This document shows, in pieces, positions 49,518 to 63,064 of a stretch of 64,000 nucleotides of DNA. A program made the position numbers and the translations under genes. Position 1 is the stretch's first letter. Every line of letters begins with the position of its first letter. The DNA lies in NCBI GenBank assembly GCA_047967505.1, contig CM106539.1. One strand, given 5' to 3'. The notes below the pieces were generated by a model that was not told the DNA's origin, did not search any database, and saw nothing but the letters and a program-made list of their open reading frames with translations. Source of the stretch: Dipteris shenzhenensis (taxonomy: Eukaryota > Polypodiophyta > Polypodiopsida > Gleicheniales).

Positions 49518-51078
49518 ATGTTAGACATGGGATCAAGTCGCTCATCCGACGAGTACGGACAGCCTCGCAGGAGGAGAGCTCACGATCTATATGCTCCAGA
49601 GGACTTTGATTCCTCTCAGGCGACTACCCCGAGGACTACCCCTGGTCCGACTCCTCTCGGACCTAGCACTACGACTACCCCTGCCGACTCCTCTTCCACA
49701 TAGCACTACGACTACCCCTCGGGGAACTCCTTTGCTAGCCGCGCATGGCTCTGTCGGGAGTCCCGATGAGTTTGTAGCACAGATGAGCGATGAGGAGGCA
49801 GCGAGATTCTTCTCTCTGCTCTCTCAGAGGACCTCATCAATTCCTTCCCCTACACCGACAGGTGGATGTACTGCCCAGCCATCCCCTCGCGCCCCTTCGA
49901 CCGTGGGATCATCACCTGCGCATGCCTCTCGCAAGGGAAGGAAGAGTAGGATGGGTGGCTCATGTTGTGCTGACTCGAGAGATGTAGACGAGTCAGCACA
50001 CTCACGCTCCTTTAGGTCTCCACTTGGTCCGGAGACACAGTATCAGTCAGGCCCCTTTCCCTCTCCTACTCCCACTGCTACTCCTCGCTCTGGAAGCGCT
50101 CGCATAGCTTCCACTCCTTCAGACTCTGCTACCGTCAGTCCCCCTTACTCATCAGGGGATCTCTCCTATCAAATCACATCTGCCGGAGAGATAATAGAAG
50201 ATAAAAAGGACAAAGCAGTGATGGCTGCCATGAGAAGGTTGATGAGTCATCACTTCAAGAGCGGCATAAATACTGATTGGCGGTATCAAGATGCCTAAAA
50301 GAAGTAGGCAGTGATCGATGAGTTAAAACAAAGATACCCTAATCCGCCAAATGTGGAGTTTAATGATGATTATATATATGCGAGAGCGCATGGGTTTGGT
50401 CCTGAAGCATCGTAGATCAACCTTGCGTACTTCCATCACAAAGGAGTTGGCTAAACCTAGCTAGGCAGACAAAGCTGATTGGAAGTACTTCAAGAAGCAA
50501 CATAGGGACCATCCCGAAATGTTCGAGGGTCAGAGGAGGGCTGCGAAGAGATGGCTGGACATCGTAGGTACTTCGCACTTTGGTGCAGGCAGACGGTATG
50601 CGTTTGAGGCAACCGTGGTAAGTCTACTTCTTCTCATTTAATGTATTGTTCTATTTGTTTTACTACATATTACATGCACTTTAGCTAACTCTACTCTCGT
50701 AAATTGGATCCACAGCAAGCTGCAATGGGTCGTCTTCCTACAGATGCAGAGACACGACGTGCATTTCGGATAGGAACAAAGCCGTGGTTCATTGAGCAAG
50801 AGGCAATGGGAGCGACGGTCGATTGGGCTGAGGTGGCTGCTCGCACGGTATAAGTTTACTCCTACTTGTAATCTCTCTTTTTAATTTAAGTTTCAATCTA
50901 ATTTTTTATTTATATGGTTCACTCTTAGGGTCAAAGCTCAAGCATCCCATCATCGGAGGCGAGCGATCAATAGGGCCAAGGATCAAACGCAGGAGGCGAG
51001 GACGAGGGAGAAGACGCAGGTGTCGAGGACCAAGGAACAGGCCAACAAGATGAGGATGATTCGGATTCGGATGAGTAG
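49518..51078 (+). pseudogene. Decayed right-arm copy of the CACTA-linked gene, copy 3
   Basis: Lesions are shared with the other copies. It has the Ser-7 variant, as in copy 2, but not the CAT variant of copy 2. Confidence 0.85.
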
Positions 51079-51288
51079 TAGTGGTAGTAGCATTTTGTAT
51101 ATCCGCTCATTTGAGCAATTTTATATCGCCCTTTCGAAAGGGTAATTTTGTTACAAACACTGTTGTATATGTCCGACATGTATATGCTTTTGTTACTCAT
51201 CATTTCACAAGAACAATTTTGTATCACCTTGCAAGCAAGGGAAATTTTGTTATAAAAAACTTTCTTTTGTAATTACAAAAAAAAAAAA

Positions 51289-51343
51289 GGATTAGTGGGG
51301 CTAAACAGGGCCAAAAGGAAGCCCTGTTTAGCCCCACTAACCC
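51289..51343. repeat. 55 bp hairpin, right arm, copy 3
   Basis: It has the same stem mismatch as copy 0. Confidence 0.8.
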
Positions 51344-51364
51344 CTTTTTTTTACTTCTGTTAAT

Positions 51365-51615
51365 CGTTGCTATATAGCGACGTTTACTAGTGTCGCTATA
51401 TAGCGACGATTAACAGTGTCACTATATAGCAACGTTTGCATCGTCGCTATATAGCGACGTTTGCCAGAGTCGCTATATAGCGACGCTTTATAGCGACGGT
51501 CCTTTTTCGACGCTTTTAGCGACACTTATAGCGACGTTTGCGCCCGTGAAAAAAAAAAAATTTAATGTAAAAAGCATCGGTATTTTTGTCGGAAAATGGC
51601 CTATGCCTTGTAGTG
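51365..51615. repeat. Right terminal region of CACTA copy 3
   Basis: The five-palindrome array is 51365-51484 and the TIR is 51588-51615. Confidence 0.85.
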
Positions 51616-51885
51616 TTGGAAAGAGAATATCGTGTCTGTTTAACCTTTTGGCACTGCTTTTAGATCACATCAAACAACAATAATTAGTGTTCTTGACTTG
51701 TGTGTGAGACAACTCTTAATAGAGGGGGAGTGTAGAAAGGAGCAAGGGAGGGACCTATCCGAGATAATGACACAGGGATTGGAAGTCTGCGACTGAGAGG
51801 GACAAAGCCTGTGAGACAATGAGAGAGATTGGAGACGTCAAGAGAGACTACAAATAGAAAGATATTGGAGACATCGAGAGACATT

Positions 51886-51936
<51 letters not shown>

Positions 51937-52326
51937 ACGTCTCTAAAAGGCCAAATGGCCTATGAGACTAAAACAATTGATACATCTTCTAGTGTTGTCT
52001 CATCAAAGAGAACAACAAAATAAATAAGCTGAAAGCTGAGAGCTACTAAAGGTTCTTACAGTCAAAGGGACTGCAAGTGACCCAAAACTAATGAAATACC
52101 AAGCAAGTATTCTAAAAAGTACCAATTGATCAGCATAGGCAGAAAGCTAATCAATAGAAAGGTTACACTCTTCTCATGTCAAAAATCCCAATCATGGGCA
52201 GCTTTAGGATCTCATAACTCGGTGCCACACGTTTCCGATGTTTGGCAATGATGGCACAGATCCTCATCCAGAAATTAAAAATCCTCATTGTATTGATTAA
52301 AAATCCTCACGACTTCTACTAAGCTG

Positions 52327-52375
<49 letters not shown>

Positions 52376-53098
52376 ACTAGAGGGACATCGAGAAATTAAA
52401 AATCCTCATTGTATTGATTGGAGATCATAGAATCCTCAATGTGGGGGGAAGAAGGGCCTCTTTTTGCAAAATACTACTATACTATTTAGTACTAAATGGC
52501 TTCTCAAAACTCTACCATTTTTTGCCAAAAAGAGTACCTTTTACATACACCGTAGCGTGCTTTCACCCAACTTAATGTTGTTACTTGCCATAATTTTTTT
52601 TAAAAGAATGGTCCATAGTCTAATTGAAAAGAATTCAAAAAAGGAAGGAGAGCCTGGGAAGGAGGGGATAAAGAGGAGATTGATTAATGAGGATTTCCCT
52701 CAATTTATGATGGGAGGGACCCTGTTCCCTCTTATTTATAAGGGTATGAACCCACTCATTTTATGTTTTTCACAAAATCCTCAAGAGCTTAATGGAAAGA
52801 CCATATGAGCTCTCAAGAAATTACTTTCTAAAGGCCCTTAATATCAATAAATTATTCCATAGACATAAACTCACATAAAGAGAAAGAATGCAGTAGGCAA
52901 AACATTTTAGGTACCCTTCAATCCATGCTCTAGTCTAGAATATTGATTCAAGATATCTACCACCTTCTAGTGCCCTTGATCAAAGTATGATCCATACTCT
53001 ATGTGTGGCAAGCTCCATATGTGTCAAAAATGCAAAAATTTTTCAGCATCTAGAGCAAAGCTGAATAAACCCATGTAAAAATTGAAATTTGGTATGGA
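51616..53098. other. Inter-element spacer 3 (1483 bp)
   Basis: GA tracts are at 51891-51933 and 52330-52373. It is the same length as spacer 1, with no added feature. Confidence 0.7.
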
Positions 53099-53398
53099 CA
53101 CTACAAGGCATAGGCCATTTTCCGACGGAAATACCGACGCTTTTTACATTAAAAATTTTTTTTTTCACGGCGCAAAGGTCGCTATAAAAGTCGTTAAAAT
53201 CATCGGAAAAGGAGCGTCGCTATAAACCGTCGCTATATAGCGACGCTGTTAATCGTCGCTATATAGCGACGATGCAAACGTCGCTATATAGCGACGATGC
53301 AAACGTCGCTATATAGCGACTCTGATAATCGTCGCTATATAGCGACACTGGTAAACGTCGCTATATAGCGACACTGGTAAACGTCGCTATATAGCGAT
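53099..53398. repeat. Left terminal region of CACTA copy 4
   Basis: The TIR is 53099-53126 and the seven-palindrome array is 53228-53398. Confidence 0.85.
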
Positions 53399-53420
53399 GA
53401 TTAACAGAAGTTTAAAAAAA

Positions 53421-53475
53421 GGGTTAGTGGGGCTAAACAGGGCTTCCTTTTGGCTCTGTTTAGCCCCACTAACCC
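53421..53475. repeat. 55 bp hairpin, left, copy 4
   Basis: It has the same stem and loop as in copy 1. Confidence 0.8.
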
Positions 53476-53675
53476 TTTTTTTTTTTTTGTAATTACAAAA
53501 GAAAGTTTTTTATAACAAAATTTCCCTTGCTTGCAGGGTGATACAAAATTGTTCTTGTGAACGATGAGGAAGAAATGCATATACATATACAACTGTGTTT
53601 GAAACAAAATTACCCTGTGAAAGGGCGATACAAAATTGCTCTAACGAGCGGATATACAAAATGCTACTACCACTA

Positions 53676-55260
53676 CTAATCCGAATCCGAATCCGAATCG
53701 TCTTGTTGGGCTGTTCCTTGGTCCTCGGCACCTGCATCTTCTCCCTCGTCCCCGACACCTGCGTCTTCTCCCTCGTCATCGGCACCTACGTCCGATCCTT
53801 GCCCGTGTTGATCGCTCGTCTCTGATGATGGGACGCTTGAGCTTTGACCCTAAGAGTGAACCATATAAATCGAAAATTAGATTGGAACTTAAATTAAAAA
53901 GTGAGATTACAAGTAGGAGTAAACTTATACCGTGCGAGCAGCCACCTCAGCCCAATCGACTTTCGCTCCCATTGCCTCTTGCTCAATGAACCACGGCTTG
54001 GTTTCTATCCGAAATGCGCGCCGCGTCTCTGCATCCGTAGGAAGACGACCCATCGCAGCTTGCTGTGGATCCAATTTACGAGAGTTAGAGTTAGCTAAAG
54101 TGCATGTAATATGTAAGTAAAACAAATAGAACAATACATTAAATGGAAAGAAGTAAACTTACCACGGTTGCCTCGAATGCATACCGACCGCCTGCACCAA
54201 AGTGTGAAGTACCTACGACATCCAGCCGTCTCTTCGCAGCCCTCCTCTGACCCTCGAACATTTTGGGATGGTCCCTATGTTGCTTCTTGAAGTACTTCCA
54301 ATCAGCTTTGTCTGCCCAGCTGGGTTTAGCCAACCCCTTTGTAATGGAAGTACGCATGGTTGATCTGCGATGCTTTAGGACCAAACCCATGCACTCGAGC
54401 ATATAACTATTATTAAACTCCACATTTGGCGGATTAGGATATCTTTGTTTTAACTCATCGATCACCGCCTGCTTCTTTTGGGCATCTTGATACCGCCAAT
54501 CGATATTTATGCCGCTCTTGAAGTGATGACTCATCAACCGCCTCATGGCGGCCATCACTGCTTTGCCCTTTTTGTCTTCTATTATCTCTCCGGCAGATGT
54601 GATTTGATAGGAGAGATCCCCTAATGAGTAAGGGGGACTGACGGTAGCAGAGTCTGAAGGAGTGGAAGCTGCGCGACCGCTTCCGAATCGAGGAGTAGCT
54701 GTGGGAGTAGGAGAGGGAAAGGGACCTGACTGATACTGTGTCTCTGGACCAAGTGGAGACCTAAAGGAGCGTGAGTGTGCTGACTCGTCTACATCTCCTG
54801 AGTCAGCACAACATGAGCCGCCCATCCTACTCTTCCTTCCCTTGCGGGAGGCATGCGCAGGTGATGATCCCGCGGTCGAAGGGGCGCGAGGGGATGGCTG
54901 GGCTGTACGTCCACCCGTCGGTGTAGGGGAAGGAATTGCGGAGGTCCTCTGAGAGAGCAGAGAGAAGAATCTCGCTGCCTCCTCATCGCTCATCTGCGCT
55001 ACAAACTCGTCGGGAGTCCCAACAAAGCCATGCGCGGCTAGCAAAGGAGTCCCCTGAGGGGTAGTCGCAGTGCTACGTGGAAGAGGGGTCGGACCAGGGG
55101 TAGTCACAGTGCTAGGACCGAGAGGAGTCGGACCAGGGGTAGTCCTCGGGGTAGTCGCCTGAGAGGAATCAAAGTCCTCTGGAGCATATAGATCGTGAGC
55201 TCTCCTCCTGCGAGGCTGTCCGTACTCGTCCGATGAGCGACGTGATCCCATGTCTAACAT
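53676..55260 (-). CDS. CACTA-linked plant-transposase-like protein, left arm, copy 4
   Basis: Exons are 55260-54163, 54062-53931 and 53849-53676. It carries the same silent CCA proline codon as copy 3 and otherwise encodes the same protein as copy 1. Confidence 0.75.
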
Positions 55261-55535
55261 AGACACAAACACGAAAACAGAAAACAAATAAACAAACATG
55301 AGCATTCTCATAGGCATAGGCATAGGCAAGAAGAAAGAAGAGGGAAAGGAAAGAAGAGGGAAAGGAAAGAGGGAAAGAAGAGGGAAAGATAAGAGGGAAA
55401 GAAGATGTAAAGGAAAGAAAAGAATGAGAATGAGGAAATAGAGAATGAGAGAAGGGGAAAGAGATGAGGGAAAATAGAGAAGGAGAGAAGGGGGAAATGA
55501 GAGAAGGGGGAAATAGAGTGGGAAATAGAGAATGA

Positions 55536-58214
55536 GCTTATGCAAAAATAGAGAATGAGAATAAGCTCCTCTCATTCTCTATTTCCGCATAAGCTCCTTC
55601 TCTTTTTCCGCATGAGCTTATGCTTATGCTCATCGGTGAGCATGAGCTTATGCTCATGTTTCCGCATATGCGGAAATAGAGAAGGAGAGAAGCATAAGCT
55701 TCTCTCATTCTCTATTTCCGCATATGCTCAAGAAAAAGAGAAAGAGAAAGAGCTTATGCGGAAAAAGAGAAAGAGCTTATGCGGAAACTCATTCTCTATT
55801 TCCGCATAAGCTCCTTCTCTTTTTCCGCATGAGCTTATGCGGATGCTCATGGGTGAGCATGAGCTTATGCTCATGTTTCCGCATATGCGGAAATAGAGAA
55901 GGAGAGAAGCATAAGCTTCTCTCATTCTCTATTTCCGCATATGCTCACGCATATGCAGAAAGAGAGAAGGAGCTTATGCGGAAAAAGAGAATGAGAGAAG
56001 CATAAGCTTCTCTCATTCTCTATTTCTGCATAAGCTCTTGCGGAAACTTACGCATAAGCTCATGCTCATGCATGAGCATAAGCATGAGCTTATGCTTATG
56101 CTTATGCTTAAGCATAAGCATAAGCATAAGCTCATGCTTATGCTCATGCGGATATAGAGAAGGAGCTTATGCGGAAAGAGAGAAGGAGCTCATGCGGAAA
56201 GAGAGAAGGAGCTTATGCTCATGCGGAAATAGAGAAGGAGCTTATGCGGAAAAAGAGAATGAGAGAAGCATAAGCTTCTCTCATTCTCTATTTCCGCATA
56301 AGCTTATGCGGAAACTTACGCATAAGCTCATGCTCATGCATGAGCATAAGCTCATGAGCATATGAGCATGAGCTTATGCTTACTTACGCATAAGCTCATG
56401 CTCATGCATGAGCATAAGCATGAGCTTATGCTTATGCTTATGCATAAGCATAAGCATAAGCTCATGCTTATGATCATGCGGATATAGAGAAGGAGCTTAT
56501 GCGGAAAGAGAGAAGGAGCTCATGTGGAAACTTGCGGAAACTTGCGCATAAGCTTATGCGGAAACTTGCGCATAAGCTCATGCTCATGCATGAGCATAAG
56601 CATGAGCTTATGCTTATGCTTATGCTTAAGCATAAGCATAAGCATAAGCTCATGCGGAAATAGAGAAGGAGCTTATGCGGAATGAGAGAAGGAGCTTATG
56701 CGGAAAAAGAGAATGAGAGAAGCATAAGCTTCTCTCATTCTCTATTTCCGCATAAGCTTATGCGGAAACTTGCGCATAAGCTCATGCTCATGCATGAGCA
56801 TAAGCTCATGCTTATGCTCATGCGGATATAGAGAAGGAGCTTATGCGGAAAGAGAGAAGGAGCTCATGCGGAAACTTGCGGAAACTTGTGCATAAGCTTA
56901 TGCGGAAACTTGCGCATAAGCTCATGCTCATGCATGAGCATAAGCATGAGCTTATGCTTATGCTTATGCTTAAGCATAAGCATAAGCATAAGCTCATGCT
57001 TATGCTCATGCGGAAATAGAGAAGGAGCTTATGCGGAATGAGAGAAGGAGCTCATGCGGAAACTTGCGGAAACTTGCGCATAAGCTTATGCGGAAACTTG
57101 CGCATAAGCTCATGCTTATGCTCATGCGGAAATAGAGAAGGAGCTTATGCGGAATGAGAGAAGGAGCTCATGCGGAAACTTGCGGAAACTTGCGCATAAG
57201 CTTATGCAGAAACTTGCGCATAAGCTCATGCTCATGCGGAAATAGAGAAGGAGCTTATGCGGAATGAGAGAAGGAGCTTATGCGGAAAAAGAGAATGAGA
57301 GAAGCATAAGCTTCTCTCATTCTCTATTTCTGCATAAGCTTAATCGGAAACTTACGCATAAGCTCATGCTCATGCGGAAATAGAGAAGGAGCTTATGCGG
57401 AATGAGAGAAGGAGCTTATGCGGAAAAAGAGAATGAGAGAAGCATAAGCTTCTCTCATTCTCTATTTCCGCATAAGCTTATGCGGAAACTTACGCATAAG
57501 CTCATGCTCATGCATGAGCATAAGCTCATGCGGATATAGAGAAGGAGCTTATGCGGAAAGAGAGAAGGAGCTCATGTGGAAACTTGCGGAAACTTGCACA
57601 TAAGCTTATGCGGAAACTTGCGCATAAGCTCATGCTCATGCATGAGCATAAGCATGAGCTTATGCTTATGCTTATGCTTAAGCATAAGCATAAGCATAAG
57701 CTCATGCTTATGCTCATGCGGAAATAGAGAAGGAGCTTATGCGGAATGAGAGAAGGAGCTTATGCGGAAAAAGAGAATGAGAGAAGCATAAGCTTCTCTC
57801 ATTCTCTATTTCCGCATAAGCTTAATCGGAAACTTACGCATAAGCTCATACTCATGAATGAGCATAAGCATGAGCTTATGCTTATGCTTATGCTTAAGCA
57901 TAAGCATAAGCATAAGCTCATGCTTATGCTCATTCGGAAATAGAGAAGGAGCTTATGCAGAATGAGAGAAGGAGCTCATGCGGAAACTTGCGGAAACTTG
58001 CGCATAAGCTTATGCGGAAACTTGCGCATAAGCTCATGCTCATGCATGAGCTTATGCTTATGCTTATGCATAAGCATAAGCATAAGCTCATGCTTATGCT
58101 TATGCATAAGCATAAGCATAAGCTCATGCTTATGCTCATGCGGAAATAGAGAAGGAGCTTATGCGGAATGAGAGAAGGAGCTTATGCGAAAAAAGAGAAT
58201 GAGAGAAGCATAAG
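55536..58214. repeat. Left word-repeat block, copy 4 (2679 bp)
   Basis: This is the longest version. It shares the 56 bp cassette with copy 3 (55888-55943) and adds a duplicated TTATGCATAAGC-type segment at about 58058-58130. Confidence 0.9.
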
Positions 58215-58638
58215 CACCATTTCGTCCAACCTCTGTGCTGGACCTTCTTTGGTATATGAGCTTTCTTTTGCTTCAGAAAGCCCTCTTTTCCTTGCTTTGA
58301 AGAGTGAGCTACAAGCCCTCCAAGTTCAGCTTTTCAGTTTTGACAGTTTTGGACAAGTTTTTGAAGATGATGCTACATAAAATGCTACTCTAGCATTTCT
58401 GGTTTTTTGAAGCTTTCAATAACTTCAGTACAAGTTTTGTTTTGACTTGCTAGACCTGGTTCTGATTGGAAAATGTTTATTTCATCCACTTCTATGAAGC
58501 ATGTAAGAAGAAGCATCATTGTTTGAAATCTAGTCACTACTATTTGCTACATTAAGTGCTCATATTTTGGAAGTCTTTCAGTTATTTTTGCCTTGTAAGA
58601 GAGATAGACACTGCCCAATATCTAGGTTAGACCCTCTC

Positions 58639-59469
58639 ATGGCTACCATATATAATCTTGAGAAGTTCAATGGAAAGGGGTTCCATACATGGCAAATGAA
58701 GGTAAAATTTGCATTAATGCGGGAGAACTTATGGGGACTTGTCAAATCTACTCCTACCGCTTCTTCTACGGCCTCAAATGCTGGGGAATCTTCAGCTCCG
58801 ACACGACCGGCAAGGGATCCAGCAAGAGAAGAAAAAGCATATGGTATAATTGCTTTAGCTTTGGGTGATGATTACATACATCATATATCTGACTTGGAGT
58901 CTCCATCGGAAGCATGGCAGAAGCTAGATTTGATTTTTGGTGCAAGCTCTCATATTTCTAAACTATCACTTAAAATCTCTTTCTTTGAATTAAAGATGGC
59001 AAGTGATACTACTTTAGCTGCCCATGTCAACTATATGCGGAGTCTTATGACTCAGTTAGCTTCTATCAACTCTCCTATCACCCCTGATGATGCTATGGCA
59101 GTACTACTTAAGAGTATGCCTGAAAGCTTTGATCACATTGTAAGCACTTTGAAGAATCTTCCCAATCCAAACCTTGAAGGCATTATCTCAGCTCTCCAAG
59201 AAGAAGAAAGACACATGGAGTTAAGGAAAGGCAATGACACTGCTTATGTTATGAAATTCCAGAAGGGCAAGTACTCTCCTTGCAATCACTGTGGAAAGAC
59301 AAATCACCTTTCAAAGGACTGCTTCAAAGTTAATCCATGTAAGCACTGTGGCAAAAACAACCATAGTGAGAAGTTCTGCAGAGCCAAAGCAAAGACAGAA
59401 AATGCAAATCTACTTACAGTTAATGAGCCTCCACAAGATGAGGCATCCTTTGAAGATTATGCATTTTAA
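58639..59469 (+). CDS. Copia-type Gag, copy 4
   Basis: The translation is identical to copy 0. The alternative upstream ATG is at 58567. Confidence 0.9.
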   Translation: MATIYNLEKFNGKGFHTWQMKVKFALMRENLWGLVKSTPTASSTASNAGESSAPTRPARDPAREEKAYGIIALALGDDYIHHISDLESPSEAWQKLDLIFGASSHISKLSLKISFFELKMASDTTLAAHVNYMRSLMTQLASINSPITPDDAMAVLLKSMPESFDHIVSTLKNLPNPNLEGIISALQEEERHMELRKGNDTAYVMKFQKGKYSPCNHCGKTNHLSKDCFKVNPCKHCGKNNHSEKFCRAKAKTENANLLTVNEPPQDEASFEDYAF

Positions 59470-59841
59470 ATTATCTCTATGTATGCTCCAGATCACTCTT
59501 TTTATGTCAAGGTACTCAGCCTGGATAGTCCTCCAAAATGAATGAAAATAAATTATTGTGTGTTGTGTTTTGTGAACACCTCTGGTCACCTTATGATGTA
59601 GGCCATGTGTATGTTTGTTCCATGGTACCTCCTACAGACATTGTGTGCATGTACATGTCGGAGAGATAACCATTGGAAGGTCTGTTTGTATCCCTTTCTG
59701 TTTACCTTACACCCAAGGAAACCCTTGCTAGCATGAGAACCTAGCCATAGATTTATCCTTGACCACCATGAGATGGCATGAGAAACTATGAGACTAGATG
59801 TATCCTTGACATAGCCTGAGGCATCTCCTTGAGGGGGGGTT

Positions 59842-60130
59842 TGTTGGGATATCTCAAGGTGTATGCCTCAGGCACACCTTATGTTTCTATGTGTGAGTGC
59901 TAGAGGCACAGTTAGGTGCCCACAAGCACAGTTAGGTGGTGGAAAAGCCACATAGGATGATTGAGTGAATCTAGGAGCAGATTGAGGAGATGATTGAGGA
60001 GCTTTGAGGTCATCAGTGATGTCAATGACCTTGTATGAGGTGCCTACTTAAGGACCTCTTTCTTCTTCATTCTATAAGCAAGTATTCTGAGTTTGTGTCC
60101 ACTCTACTCTTTCTTTTCAGTATTCCAACA
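59842..60130 (+). repeat. 3' LTR of the gag-only retroelement, copy 4
   Basis: Ends and length are as in copy 0. Confidence 0.85.
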
Positions 60131-62916
60131 GCTCATGCATGAGCATGAGCTTATGCTTAAGTTTCCCCCTTCTTTATTTCTCTATTTCTGCATAAGCTTA
60201 TGCTTATGCATGAGCTTATGCGGAAATAGAGAATGAGAGGAGCATAAGCTCATGCTTATGCTTCTCTCATTCTCTATTTCCGCATATGCTCCTTCTCTAT
60301 TTCCGCATAAGCTCATGCATAAGCATGAGCTTATGCGGAAATAGAGAATGAGCCTTCTCTATTTCCGCATAAGCTCATTCTCTATTTCCGTGTAAGCTTC
60401 TCTCATTCTCTATTCCCGCATAAGCTTCTCTCATTCTCTATTTCTGCATATGCTCATTCTCTATTTCCACATAAGCTCATGCATAAGCATGAGCTTATGC
60501 GGAAATAGAGAATGAGAGAAGCATAAGCATATGCTTCATGCTTATGCTTCTCTCCTTCTCTATTTCCGCATAAGCTCATGCTTATGCATGAGCTTATGCG
60601 GAAATAGAGAAGGAGAGAAGCATAAGCTCATTCGCTTTCCCCCTTCTCTATTTCCCCCTTCTCTATTTCGCATAAGCTCATGCTCATGCATGAGCATAAA
60701 CATGAGCTTATGCTCATATGAGCTTATGCTTATGCTAATGCTTAAGCATAAGCATAAGCATAAGCTCATGCTTATGCTCATGCATGAGCATGAGCTTATG
60801 CTTAAGTTTCCGCATAAGCTCATTCTCTATTTCCGCATAAGCATAAGCATGAGCTCATGCTTATGCTTATGCTTAAGCATAAGCATAAGCATAAGCTCAT
60901 GCTTATGCTCATGCATGAGCATGAGCTTATGGTTAAGTTTCCGCATAAGCTTATGCTTATGCATGAGCTTATGCGGAAATAGAGAATGAGAGTATGCGGA
61001 AATAGAGAATGAGAGAAGCTCTCTCATTCTCTATTTCCGCATAAGCATAAGCATGAGCTTATGCTCATGCATGAGCATGAGCTTATGCTTAAGTTTCCGC
61101 ATAAGCTTATGCTTATGCATGAGCCTATGCGGAAATAGAGAATGAGAGAAGCTTATGCTTCTCTCATTCTCTATTTTCGCATAAGCTCCTTCTCTATTTC
61201 CGCATAAGCTCATGCTTATGCATGAGCTTATGCGGAAATAGAGAATGAGAGAAGCATAAGCTCATTCTCTTTCCCCCTTCTCTATTTCCCCCTTCTCTAT
61301 TTCGCATAAGCTCATGCTCATGCATGATCATAAGCATGAGCTTATGCTTATGCTTATGCTAATGCTAAGCATAAGCTCATGCTTATGCTCATCCATGAGC
61401 ATGAGCTTATGCTTAAGTTTCCCCCTTCTTTATTTCTCTATTTCCGCATAAGCTTATGCTTATGCATGAGCTTATGCGGAAATAGAGAATGAGACAAGCT
61501 TATGCTTCTCTCATTCTCTATTTCCGCATAGGCTCATTCTCTATTTCCGCATAAGCTCATGCTTATGCATGAGCTTATGCGGAAATAGAGAATGAGAGAA
61601 GCATAAGCTCATGCTTATGCTTCTCTCATTCTCTATTTCCGCATAAGCTTATGCTTATGCTTCCTATATTCCCTCTTTGGTCTCTTTCCCCCTTCTCTAT
61701 TTCCCCCTTCTCTATTTTGCATAAGCTCAAGCTTATGCTTATGCTTATGCTAGCATAAGCATAAGCATAAGCATAAGCTCATGCTTATGCTCATGCGGAA
61801 ATAGAAATGAGAGAAGCATTAGCTCATTCTCTTTCCCCCTTCTCTATTTCGCATAAGCTCATGCTCATGCATGAGCATAAGCATGAACTTATGCTTATGC
61901 GGAAATAGAGAATGAGCTTATGCAGAAATAGAGAATGAGAGAAGCATAAGCTTCTCTCATTCTCTATTTCCGCATAAGCTCATGCATAAGCATAAGCTTA
62001 TGCGGAAACTTAAGCATAACTCATGCTCATGCATGAGCATAAGCATGAGCTTATGCTTATGCGGAAATAGAGAATGAGAGAAGCATTTCCCCCTTCTCTC
62101 ATTTCCCCCTTCTCTATTTCCCCCTTCTCTCCTTCTCTATTTCCGCATAAGCTCATGCTTATGCATGAGCTTATGCGGAAATAGAGAATGAGAGAAGCAT
62201 AAGCATGAGCTTTTCTCCTTCTCTATTTCCGCATAAGCTCATTCTCTATTTTCGCATAAGCTTATGCTTATGCTTCTCTCATTCCCCCTCATCTCTTTCC
62301 CCCTTCTCTCATTTGCATAAGCTCATGCTCATGCATGAGCATAAGCATGAGCTTATGCTTATGCTTAAGTTTCCCCCTTCTTTATTTCTCTATTTCCGCA
62401 TAAGCTTATGCTTATGCATGAGCTTATGTGGAAATAGAGAATGAGAGAAGCATAAGCATGAGCTTATGCTTCTCTCCTTCTCTATTTCCGCATAAGCTCA
62501 TTCTCTATTTCCGCATAAGCTTATGCTTATGCTTCTCTCATTCCCCCTCATCTCTTTCCCCCTTCTCTCATTCGCATAAGCTCATGCTCATGCATGAGCT
62601 TATGCTCATGCTTATGCTCATGCATGAGCATGATCTTATGCTTAAGTTTCCTCCTTCTTTATTTCTCTATTTCCGCATAAGCTTATGCTTATGCATGAGC
62701 TTATGCGGAAATAGAGAGTGAGAGAAGCATCTATGCTTATGCATGAGCTTATGCGGAAATAGAGAGTGAGAGAAGCATCTATTTCCGCATAAGCTCATTC
62801 TCTATTTCCGCATAAGCTTATGCTTATGCTTCTCTCATTCCCCCTCATCTCTTTCCCCTTCTCTATTTCCCCCTTCTCTCATTCTCTATTTCCGTATAAG
62901 CATAAGCATGAGCTTA
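60131..62916. repeat. Right word-repeat block, copy 4 (2786 bp)
   Basis: It is shortened by exactly one 62 bp palindromic segment after 60820, and has one C to T change at about 60391 (TTCCGTG for TTCCGCG). Confidence 0.9.
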
Positions 62917-63064
62917 TTCTCTCTAACTCTTATTCTCTATTTCCCTTTTCTTTCTCTTCTCTTTCCTTTCCCTCTTCTTTCCCTCTTTCCTTTCCCTCTT
63001 CTTCTTCTTGCCTATGCCTATGCTTATGTTTGTTTTTTTGTTTTTTGTTTTCGTGTTTGTGTCT

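Larger units (their letters stand above)
39537..51615. mobile_element. CACTA element, copy 3, complete, 12079 bp
   Basis: TIRs lie at 39537-39564 and 51588-51615. It is 87 bp longer than copies 1 and 2. The polypurine tract is 11 bp shorter, while the left word-repeat block is 98 bp longer, including an extra 56 bp palindromic cassette at 42315-42370. It shares the Ser-7 variant of the right-arm pseudogene with copy 2, and a silent substitution at 41183 in the left gene with copy 4. Confidence 0.9.
58215..60130 (+). mobile_element. Gag-only Copia-type remnant, copy 4
   Basis: Length and structure are the same as in copy 1. Confidence 0.8.
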
